A DNA stretch of 64,000 nt from Datisca glomerata (taxonomy: Eukaryota > Streptophyta > Magnoliopsida > Cucurbitales > Datiscaceae), in the NCBI GenBank assembly GCA_003255025.1, contig QANY01008739.1, positions 310,001-374,000 of the forward strand, read 5' to 3'. The position numbers and the translations under genes are program-made. The notes beneath the pieces were generated by a model that was not told where the DNA came from, ran no database searches, and saw only the letters and a program-made list of their open reading frames with translations. Positions within the stretch are counted from its first letter, which is position 1. The number at the start of each line of letters is the position of its first letter. Of the stretch, positions 21,301 through 34,700 are shown piece after piece.

Positions 21301-21850
21301 GTTTTTAGTTTAATTTTATTTATTAAATCTGATAAATTTTACTGTAATAGTCATTGATTAATGAAAACATCTTGTTCCATCTCTACACACAACATGAATG
21401 TAATACTCACTTAAACCCATATCCAAATTTTTACAAATCACGTTTTATTGATCAAATTTCTGAATGTTTTGACCTTAATATCCAAATTATACATATGAAA
21501 TAATACTTCATATTTTTACCGTCTCCGAATTAACTAACCATAACCTAAAACCTAGAGTCAACCAAACCCTTGAGTTTGAGTAGTCGCTAGCCTTCTACTG
21601 CAATTACAACTTACAGGAATTCATTTTCTGCAGACTTAGCAGAGACTCATAGGTTTGGAATTAACTGATATTTGAGGCAAGTGAAATTTGTACTAACTTC
21701 CTGCCAGAAGTAAAATATTTCTTAAAATCCTAATTCTCAGCTCTTTTATCGCCAATTCTTAGATCATCACCTTGTGTCATTGGTAGTTGTCTCATTAATC
21801 ATAACATCACCGACACAGCAGAGGCAATGACTGAGATTAAGAAAATCAAA
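21301..21850. other. Intergenic sequence
   Basis: No gene, repeat or RNA recognised. The 3' untranslated region of the ubiquitin-eL40 gene probably reaches into the upper end. Confidence 0.5.
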
Positions 21851-22000
21851 CTAATAGACGGGGAAAAAGAAAGCATTTGAAATTTCGAATTCATATAAGA
21901 AAAGAAAGCATTTGAATTCATAAAAGACAATGCTAATATGAAGTTTCATCAAGGACAAGAAACTTTGAGGTCATATAAGAAACTTTCACCAGCTCATTGT

Positions 22001-24127
<2,127 letters not shown>

Positions 24128-24165
24128 TCAGCACACTGTCTCGAAAGTCTGGAAGGGCATCGCAG

Positions 24166-24193
24166 GTCTTTTATAACATTGCCTCTAGGGTTT
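24166..24193 (-). promoter_or_regulatory. TATA box and telo-box of the ubiquitin-eL40 gene
   Basis: On the minus strand TTATAAAAGAC (24176-24166) lies about 80 bp upstream of the ATG. AAACCCTA (24193-24186), a telo-box common in promoters of plant ribosomal-protein and translation genes, lies just upstream of it. The spacing fits a TATA-driven start near 24140 with a short leader. Confidence 0.6.
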
Positions 24194-24239
24194 CGTTTAC
24201 CACTGGTGCCGAACCCAGCATTTCGACCCGATTTGGTTA

Positions 24240-25009
24240 GTGGGTAAATGAGTGAGTTCCGAAAACCTAAAATCTTGAGTAAAATAATATTTCACCCTAA
24301 CTTTACATCTAATTTCAACAGTTGTAAAGAGTTTCATTCTCTAAGTGATAATTCACTATTTTTTTATCCAACTATTTTAAATTTTATCAGCAAATAAAAA
24401 AAAATGATATATTTTCAAACTCGGTTACGTAAGTGTAATTACAACAAGCAAATAATATAAATAACATAAATAATAATTACTTATCAGTATATTTTTTTCC
24501 AAAAAAATTTTTAAAAAATGGGTGAATTTTAATTAGATAATTGTGCTGCCCAATTATCTGTTAATGACAATGAAACAAGAGAATGTATCTATATAAATTT
24601 TGAATCTAGATAGGGCATTTGTGTAATTTAAATAAACTAAGTAAGAGACTTGTATAATTTAATTTACTTTTTTCACACTTATCATCTTCAACACACATCA
24701 ATTTATTTATTTTTATTTTTTTGTGATTCTTTCTAAATGGATCAAGACTTTTTGTTTGTTGACAAAATTAGGAAAAGAAAGATTTAGACATCCTCGTATC
24801 ACCACCAAACTATGTTCTTAACCAGAAATACAACTTAGGTTGGGCTTAACATGAGCTAAGTGAAAATAATCCTCAACGTGCTTGTTTTTCTGTTCATTAC
24901 TTTTTCCAAAACCATCAAACATGCTTCCAAGTGGGCTATAAACAAAACCCCAACTTACCATGTCACCTTATATACCTTTTTTATCTTACCTAAATGTCTA
25001 AATGTCTCT
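24240..25009. other. Intergenic sequence without gene
   Basis: AT-rich; no coding, RNA or repeat structure recognised. Confidence 0.5.
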
Positions 25010-25026
25010 ATTCTCTCAGGACACAT

Positions 25027-25179
25027 TTTTTTAGATAACCGTTGGAATATGCCCGAAGGTGGTTCAACCGGGAGACCTCCCAGTGACCCCAAAAAATTGA
25101 TGTTGGGGAGAATTGAACCAGGGACGTACACCTAATCCACACATTCCCGATCTTACCACTAGGCGAAACCCTTGGGATT
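25027..25179 (-). mobile_element. tRNA-derived SINE
   Basis: On the minus strand CGCCTAGTGGTAAG (box A-like, about 25150-25165) and GGTTCAATTC (box B, about 25110-25119) form a tRNA-type RNA polymerase III promoter, and the element ends in a short A run. The flanks carry a ~17 bp duplication, ATTCTCTCAGGACACAT (25010-25026) and ATTCTCTCAAGACGCAT (25180-25196), with two mismatches. Long, imperfect direct repeats like this are typical of SINE insertion. Confidence 0.75.
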
Positions 25180-25196
25180 ATTCTCTCAAGACGCAT

Positions 25197-25706
25197 CGTT
25201 CATTCATAGACAACCAACTACGATTGGGTAAATATTCCATATTTAAAGGAAAACTAACATAGTAGTAGCTCAAAACACTATCTTCCGAGCAAGGTAGCCA
25301 AGTTTCGTCATTACAATTGGCATACTCATAATTAATGATGATCCACATATCGCTACTAATTCATAAACAATCTCATATGCTAGCTGAATGACGACTAGTT
25401 GCTTCAACACATGTAGAAGAAATTATATCTTCAAGCAAGCCAATCAAAAGACATCATTACATGTTCAAACATGAGTGATATCATATCATCAGTGTACTCA
25501 ACAAGAAAACCATTATATCATCAGTGCCTCACCAAAATATCATGATGACAGATAGGGGTTGAAAGTTGAACTCACAGTTTGAATAATCATTTAGATATAT
25601 TTTTCCTACAAGAAATCAACAAAAAAAATAAAAAGTGTACCTAACCCATTGAATCATATGACTATTTTGCTATTCTGTCGAAATTTATTCACCTGAAAAT
25701 AAGTGA
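25197..25706. other. Intergenic sequence downstream of the hydrolase gene
   Basis: No gene recognised; it probably includes the hydrolase 3' untranslated region at its upper end. Confidence 0.5.
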
Positions 25707-28700
25707 TTAAAGGGATGCAATCTTTGGGGCCACAATATCGAGAAGACCCTTGGGATTGTCCACATGAACCCAGTGCCCTGAATTGGGAAGAATGTGAAGT
25801 GAGACCTTCCCTTCAGATCCTTTTCCTTTCTGTCTGGTGAGGCTTTCCAGTCGTTGAACTGTGCTTGGCTCCCACCGGTCGCTGTTCTCTGCCTGCACAA
25901 TTTCGATCTCCAAACCTTTTGGTGGCTGCTCTAAAAGAGACCAATAAGACATCTCCCTGCAGTAGTAATTTTTTCGAGTGAAATGGAGCACACTTTTGTT
26001 TTCTCCATTGATTTCCATAAATCAAAGTTACCTGTAAGAATTGAACATCTGAACTGCACCTTCAAGATTGAATGCCCATGTTTCGTGGTCTCCAGATTTC
26101 TTGAGATTGCTGCCTATCCATTCTGATAATGATCTTGAGAAGCCAAGTTCAATCATGTGATTGACAAGCCACCTTACCACCAAAACAGAAGGCCGTAAAA
26201 AATTGAAGCATACTTTTCTTTTGCAAGGATGAAACCTACTAGAGAATTGAGGAAATAGCAATGTATTGAATCACAAATCTATAAGGATTTTGAATGGCAT
26301 TTTTTCAATAAAAGAAAAGAGAAAACAAAAACTAACGTCAAAGATACTCGACTGATTGAAAAATTGACTGCTTTCGTGTATGACAAAGTGTGCAGTTTTT
26401 AGTGCATCTAGAAAACTCATATAAGAAGTCCAACACCTGATATTGACATCCTCAATGGTATACCCAAAATTGTTGGTCCAAACACATTTTACATTTCCCT
26501 TATCACGAAATCTACTTGTATTTATTTAATGTGTTGTTGAGATGAATGTTCACAACATAGCTCGTCCAATACTCCAAAAGATTGAAGCATAAATTTTGGA
26601 CCAAATTAGCACATGCAGCCCTGCCTTTTTTTAAAGTCAAACTAATGTGCCGTGCTTCATAAAAAATGAGGTGAGAAACTTTAATCTGTCAACTTTCACA
26701 AAGTGCTCCTACGTGTAGGTAATAGTGGTTAGCTTAGTTTGTTAGCTCACTCAGTTGGTAAAGTTTCTGTTAATTACTGTTAGTATAGTTAGTTTATAGT
26801 TAACTATCTGTTAGTCTGTTAGCTTGAACGTGTCTGTACTTGCAGCTGTATTTATATTGTACTCCTTTTGGTTAATGAGAAATGCAGCATTCTTCTCTGA
26901 ATTCTAATATGGTATCAGAGCCCTAATTTTTTTTCGATTGTTCTTCCCTTCTCTTCCTTTCCTTCTCCTAAATTTTTCCTCGTTCTGTTCTTGAATCCCT
27001 TCGACCATGTCTACAACTTCGAGCAGTACCTCTGAATCTCAAGTTCTCTAAGATCTAGAGAATTTAATCCCGAAATAATTGATTCCTATCCATATTCGTC
27101 TTGATCGAAGATTATTACATGCAAAGCACACGCATCTCCGTACGATCATCTCAATTTACTTATATCTGATCGAGACTCAAATTTATCACACGGGATGAAG
27201 ATCAACAAACGTTCACGAAGCCATATGTATTTTTTTTAAACTGGGATTTTTTTTTTAAATTCATTACTTTTAATTGAAGATTATTACATGCAAAGCACAC
27301 GCATCTACAGTATGATCATCTCAATTTACTTATTTCTGATCGAGACTCAAATTTATCACACAGGATGAAGATCAACAAACGTTCATGAAGCCATATGTAT
27401 TTTTTTTTTGAAACTATAAACATTGGTAAGAATATTTGTTATGGATAACCAATGAAGGTATGCTAGTGAAGACTAAGCAATTGGTCATAACATCATTATT
27501 TACGAAAGAGAGATCTGAATCATGATGCACATGACGATAAGATAAAAAATTACAAAAGAGAAGATTAAACAAAATATGAAGAAAGACAAATCTGGAAACA
27601 TCTTCTAGCGTTTGCAAATCAGTGCGTCTGTCCGTGCATATGGGTTAGTATTGGTTAGAAGATTTTCTTCTTGGCAGAACTGTGCTTCCACCTCAGTATA
27701 TTACTAAGGTCACCAAAGATAGCTCAGGTGTTGTTTCCTCTACAACTTCTCTTAACCCAATTTTCTTGCCTTGGACTCATGTCGATCAAGTTCTTCTAAG
27801 CTGGTTGTTGGCCTCCATATCTGAATCAATGTTCGGCCGCGTAGTTCATTGTGAGACTTCTAGTGAAGTTTGGACGATTCTTGAGTCTGTTTGCCACAGA
27901 CTGAAAATCCAGACTTCTGCAACTTCGACTTCAACTTCAGTCTACCAAAAAGGGTTCCTCAACTGTAAATGACTACATCCTCAAGATGCGCTCTATTGCT
28001 GATAATCTATCAGCTTCTGGACAAAACATCTCAGATGAAGAATTGTTGCTGTACATTCTAGGAGGTCTCGGAAATGATTATGATTCTATGGTCATCAATC
28101 TCACCTCAAGACAGGAACTTGTTTCAATTCAAGAGGCTCAGTTTCTTTTATGAAGACAAGAAATGCGTTTAGAGCAGAATAACTCTACTGTTAGTACCTT
28201 AGTAGTGGTGGATAATATTGTTTGTCTTTACTTCTCTAGTATTTAAGGGTATTTTAATATTTTTAGTTTTCTTGTTTATGTGTAAAAATACCCCACCTCT
28301 CTTTCATCAATCTATTTGAGAATAACTCTTTTAGTTTTTCAAGTTGATATCAGAGCCTAAAAAACCCTAACCCTAACCATAACCCTAACCCTAGTTTGCA
28401 ACCTATCACTACAATAGCCACCAAATAGTTCCGATTACCACAGACAGCACCGCTGCCTCCACCCATCGCCGTCCGCCGCCACCTTCGGTCGCCGGAGCTC
28501 GACTTTTCACTCTTTCCAGCTTCATTTTTTTCGAAGTGGTTGGGTTTTCCCAGGCTTTGTGCTGACCAAACCTAGGAATATCCGTGTCTTTCGGGTTGCT
28601 GTGGCTTAGACCACAGTTTGGTCACTCGTTTGGTGACTTTTTCATGATATAGAAGGTTGTGTTCAATCTTTCTTCATCTTTCCATCGGATTTTCTTTGGC

Positions 28701-31700
28701 AATTTGTGTTGCTTTCTTGGATTCGTGATGTCTGAATCTTCAGATGCTGCTGTTAGTGCTATTGCTAAGCCAGATTTGGCTTATCCCGTGTCCGGTGGAA
28801 AAGTTACTAGCATCTTTTTGAATGATCGAAATTTTGCTGCTTGGTCTCGATTATTGAGGTTATTTCTTGGTGGACGGGATAAGAGTCTTTGGCTTCAAGG
28901 GCGTGTTCCTCTCCCTAAAAATGATTACGCAAAGGAAGCCCAGTGGGATATTGATAACTGTTTGATATTGGGATGGATGTTTGGATCTATGGAGTCTTCG
29001 GTCTTTAATTTGTTTATGTATCATGAGATGGTTGCTGATTTGCGGAGTGCTTTAACTGCAATGTATGCCCATTCGAGGAATGAGCCCCGATATTTTGAGT
29101 TGTATCAGGAAGTTGCTAGTGCCAATCAGGAGAGACTTGGATTGAATGTCGTTCAATACTTTGGATATTTACGTGTTCGGTGGGATGAGATGGCTCAATA
29201 TGAACCAGTCAGTGAATTTGGGACAATGGTTGATGTAGCAGTAAAGAGGTTAGATTGTCAACACACGTATGCACTTCTGATGGGGCTCAAGCCTGAATTT
29301 GAGGCACTCCGTACCCAAATCCTTAATTCCTCTCATGTGCCATCCTTGCTTGAGACTTTTGCCATGGTTGATGGTGATGAGCGTCGGCGTCTTATCTCGG
29401 TCCCAACTCCCATCATTGCCGCTGCTAGTAATAATGATCAGATGGTCCTTGTTGCTCGTGGTTTCTCAGGTTCTCGTCCTCCACCTGGGAGGAAATTTTA
29501 CCATCATTATGGGAACAACGATCATATCAAGGATACATGTTGGAAGCTTCATCCGGAGTTACGTGCTCAGTTCCAGAAGAAGATTGATATACCCACTAAA
29601 TCGGCAGCAGTAGCTAGTACTTCTGTTGGCCCCAATAGTTCGGCCAAGTCATTTGTCCTCTCTCAAGTAGAAGCTTAAAAGGCTCAGGTGTCTCGTCTTA
29701 TGTCTCAGCAGACAGATACTACTCCTGCCTCTGATGCTACTGTCTCCACTGCCTTAGGTACTCCCACTGCTCTCCATATTCGTATCGAGTCAGCTATATG
29801 GATCTTGGATTATGGGGCAAATGATCATATGATTGGTGAATTATCAATTTTTTCTACGCCATTCGAACCTGTTAAAGGTTCGGCACAGTAGGTTATGGTT
29901 CTCGGACTGTTGTGAGCGGTAGAGGGACTGTACAACTATCTCCTGGAATTACTCCTACCTCTCTTTTTCATTTGCCAAAATTTGTTATGAACCTTCTATC
30001 TGTTAGTCGCCTAGCCAAAGCGCTAGATTGTGTTGTCATTTTCTTGGCTGACCGCTAATGTTTGCAAGACCGTCGTCCGAAGAGGATTTTTGACAGGGGG
30101 TATGAGTGGGATGGACTATACTACTTTGGCGATCCACCTCCCCTTCAACCACCAGATCCTATTATTCGTGTTGCTTCTTCTGTTATTTTTTATTTTCCTG
30201 TTTCTTTTTCTTTTAGAGACTTACATTTATGACATGCTCGTTTAGGACATCTCAATTTTCAATATCTTTGTTCGTTATTTCCTTCCTTGATTAGTGCATG
30301 TAAACACTTTCAGTTTAAATGTAAAATTGGCGAGTTTTCGAAACATTGTCGTAAGCCTTATATTTCTCGCATGAATCGATTTGCTGTGGTGTTTGATTTA
30401 AGTCACTCAAATGTTTGGGGTCCCTCTCTTGTTACTGCTATGTCTGGACACCAATATTATGTCACCTCAAATGTTTGGGGTCCCTCTCTTGTTACTGCTA
30501 TGTCTGGACACTAATATTATGTCACATTTATTGCTGACTTTTCTAGATGTACATGGGTTTATTTACTTAAGAAAAAATCTGATGTCTCACATGTGCTTAA
30601 ACAATTTCTTACTATTATTAAAACCCAGTATCAAACTGTTGTTCGATCAATTCGTTATGATAATGAGGGTGTGTATTTCAAGTGATCTTGTCTCTCATCT
30701 TTCCAGTCTTAGGATTCTTTAGCAGCATACATGTCCATATACTCCTGAACAAAATGGGATAGCTAAGCGCAAAAATCACCACCTTATGGGCATTTCTCGA
30801 TGCCTTCTGAAGGGAATGTCAGTTCCTCAAACTTTTTAGGACATGTCTGTTCTCACCGCAACATTTTTTATTAATAGAGTTCCCAGTCGAATCTTGAGAG
30901 CGCAAGCTCCTTTAGGTATTCTTCATCCCGAAAAACCCCTTTGTCCTATTATTCCTCGTGTCTTTGGTTGTGTTTGCTTTGTTCAAAACAGGAGTCCTAC
31001 TCGAACAAAGTTAGACGACAGGTCTATCCGTTGCGCATTTATGGGCTACTCATCTCAGTCCAAAGTTTATCGATGTTACGATCCCTCATCTAGACGATTT
31101 ATTTCCTCTTTGGATGTTATCTTTTTGGAGAATACCCCATTCTTTTCTGGTTCTATTGATATTAGGACTGGCCTCCCATCTCTTAAGGATCTTCCTCGTC
31201 CTATCCCTATTATTAACCCCCTTAATATTGATGCTCCCGTTGTTTCTCCCACTTCTTTGCCACCCATTGCAGGTCCTCCTACCAAGGTGTATAGTCGTCG
31301 CTTTCATCTCCCTATGTAGACTCCTCCACGGACGAAGGTATCCCTCTCGACGGTATCCCTTGCGGGACCGTCACCCCCCTAATCACCTCACTTTATCATG
31401 TTCTACTGACCACCCTATTGAGAATCATATTTCGTATAGTGCTCTGTCCAGTTCCTTTCAGGGGTTCGTCAGTCACCATGATTCTACTGCGTTTCCACGA
31501 TCTGTTGGGGAAGCAATATGATACCCACGATGGGCGACCGCGATGCAAGATGAGATGAAAGCATTGCAAGATAATCATACTTGGGACTTGGTTGCTTTGC
31601 CTCAGGTAAAAAAGTGGTTGGATGTCGGTGGGTATATTCAATCTGAAATATTATGCGGATGGAACTGTTAATCGGTACAAGGCACGTCTAGTCGCCAAGG

Positions 31701-34700
31701 GTTTTACTCAGATTCCTGGCAAGGATTTCAATGCAACTTTTGCTCTTGTTGTAAAGCTTACTACTATTCGTCTTATTATCTCTTTGGTTGCTTCTCACTA
31801 TTGACTCTTGCATCAGATGGATGTCAAGAATGCCTTCTCGAATGGTGATTTGGATGAGGTTATTTATATGGATTCGTCTCCGGATTTTCGGGCTGAGGGG
31901 AAGTATTCAGGGAAAGTTTGTCATCTACAAAAATCCTTGAATGGGTGGAAACAGTCTTTGCGGGCTTGGTTTGCTCGGTTTAGTGCAGTTGTGCTTGAGT
32001 TGGGGTTTCGTAGATGTCACTCTGACCATACATGTTTTATAAGACGGAATTCATTAGAGCAATGTGTCATCCTCTTTGTGTATGTGGATGATATCATCTT
32101 GACTGGTGATGACAATATTGACATTACTAAAGTCAAGAAAGATCTTAGTTCAACTTTTGATATCAAGGACCTGGGGGGCTGAAGTATTTTTTCGGTATTG
32201 AGGTTGCTCGTTCCAAGGCAGGTATCTCTCTCTCTCCCAATGGAAGTATGTTCTTGACCTTCTTGGTGATACTGGGATGTTGGGATGTAGACCTGCATCT
32301 GCACCTATGGATCTGAATGTCAAACTTTTAGTTGAATCAGGTGAACTCTTAACAGATCCGAGTATGTATCAAAGATTGGTTAGGAGACTTATTTATCTGA
32401 CCAACACACGTCCTGAGCTAGCTTTTTTTGTTAGCCTTGTGAGTCTATTTATGCATACTCCCCGTACATCACATTTGGATGTAGTTTACCACATTTTGAG
32501 GTACTTGAAGTCTTGTCCGGACCTCGGTCATTTTTATTCCTCCAAAAATACACATGATGTGTTCTGCTTTACTGATGCTGACTATGCTAGGTCAAAGACA
32601 GATAGGAGATCTACATCTGGTATTTGTACTTTTTATGGTAATCATCTTCTTTCCTGGAAAAGCAAGAAGCAGTCTGTGGTTTCTCGGTCCTCTACTGAGA
32701 CCGAATACAGGGCAACGGCTCAAGGGACATGTGAGGTTCTTTGGCTCCATTCTATTCTAGGGGAACTCGGTTTCTTGCCTTGTTTACCTTCCACATTATA
32801 CTGTGACAATAAGTCCGCCTTAATATCAGCATCAGATTCCGTTTCTACGAGGAGTTCTTAGAGATGGTTTGTATCATTTTATCATAAAAAGGTCCACTAC
32901 TTCAAAACTGCCTTTCACTCTGAATTCCACTCCTGCAAACAAAGTCCTCAGCAAGCTATGCAGCTACTTCATATGGTTTACATTCTTGTCAAAATAACTC
33001 TATTAGTCATGATAGTCTTTGCAATCTGTCTGTTGTTGATCCTAGTCTCAAAACTATTAGTACTAATACTTTTCTTGTTAGATGTAAAAGTTTCAATTCT
33101 GAATTCTATAGTGATATCATTGTGCTACATCAAAGACTTGGGGATCCCTCAAGCATTGTTCTGAAAAATATACTTCAATGCAATAAAATTTCTTCTTTTG
33201 CTATTTCATCTTTCTGTAATGCATTCAAATTTGGTAAAATGCGTTGAAGAAGTTTTCCTTTAGTTGAACAACAAACCAGTACATCTTTTGAATTAATCCA
33301 TGCTGATATTTGGGATCTTTCACCCATGTTGTCTATAAAAGGTCATAGGTATTACCTAAGTATAGTTGATGATTTTACAAGGTTTTGTTGGATTCTTCCT
33401 TTAAGACTCAAATCTGAAGCCAAATCTGTATTTCTTCAATTCATACCCTTCATAGAAAGGCAGTTTAGTTCTAAAATCGAAAGCATCCAAACAGACTGGG
33501 GAGGTGAATTTAGGAGTCTAAAATCCCTTTCAGACCAACTTGGTATAACCTTTAGGCACCCTTGTCCTTACATACACCAACAAAATGGTAAAATAGAAAG
33601 GAAACACTGACAAATTGTAGAAACAAGTATGACTTTATTGGCCCAAGCTCAACTTCCTCTTAGTTTTTGGTGGGAATCTTTTAGTACTGCTGTCTATCTA
33701 ATAAATAGGCTTCCTACTCCCATCTTAAAGCATAAACCACCATTTGAATTATTGTATGCAAGACTGCTCGATATTAGTTTTCTTGGAACTTTTGGCAGCT
33801 CATGCTTTCCCTACATCAGGCCTTATAATCAGCATAAGTTTCAATTCCATACAATTCATTGTGTTTTTCTTGGCTACTCTGATTCTCATAAAGGGTATCA
33901 ATGTTTAGACCCTAAAATTGGTAAAATCTATATTTCTCCTAGTGTTCTGTTTAATGAAACAGAATTTCCCTATCAAAAGCTGGTAAAATCATCAATTAAT
34001 AGTTGTCCAGGTTCTTTAACTCTGTCACCTACTATGATCCCAAATATCTTCTGGAAATCTCATAAGTCAAAGGCTACAAATGATACAAATTCATCGTAAA
34101 GGTCTTCTTCAGGAAGTTCCTCTTCACCATTATTACAATCTGTAAGTCCATCTTCTTCTACTTGTTCTGTTCTCAATTCTAGGAATAGTATATCTAGTTC
34201 TTCTGAACACACAAACACTGCACCACTTACAACTGTCCCAGTTAGCATTTCAGAACCCTTAAACACCACTGAACCTGCTCAACACACCTTCTTACCCATA
34301 AACGCTATTCAGTCCACACCTTCTCCACCCCCTCCTATTCCTATAACTTCAAAAAAGTCTATTCATCCTATGGTTACACAATCAAAACATGGAATTTTCA
34401 AACCCAAGTCCTTTTTCTCCAATTTGTGCAATATTGAATTTGAACCTACTTCTGTTGAGAATGCTTTAGCTGATCCAAAATGGTATGCTGCCATGAGAGA
34501 TGAGTATGAAGCTCTTATTAAAAACAGCACCTGGGAACTTGTTCCTAAAACGCCTGATATTAACATTGTGCAGAATAAATAAATTTTCAAGATTAAATAC
34601 CATTCTGATGGTTCCATCAACCATCATAATTATTTTATCTCTTGATGTCACTTTTAATTGGGATGTTCAACAAATTGACATAAATAATGCTTTTCTAAAT

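Larger units (their letters stand above)
28199..32844 (+). mobile_element. Copia element 2, nested and lacking its 3' end
   Basis: It starts with a short LTR (TGTTAGTACCTTAG at 28199 to TTTTTCA at 28341) and a PBS-like TGATATCAGAGCC. Gag, protease, integrase, RT and part of RNase H follow. At about 32845 its RNase H frame (ISASDSV) passes straight into the pre-integrase region of Copia element 1 ([11 protein letters not shown]). The end of RNase H, the polypurine tract and the 3' LTR are gone, as is the zinc knuckle-protease region of Copia element 1. Confidence 0.75.

Noticed and set aside
24860..25135. 91-residue frame ending in GTYT
   Set aside because: Runs through the SINE and has no recognisable domain.
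28372..28395. Possible interstitial telomere
   Set aside because: Only four variants of CCCTAAC, not CCCTAAA, and located in a Copia leader.
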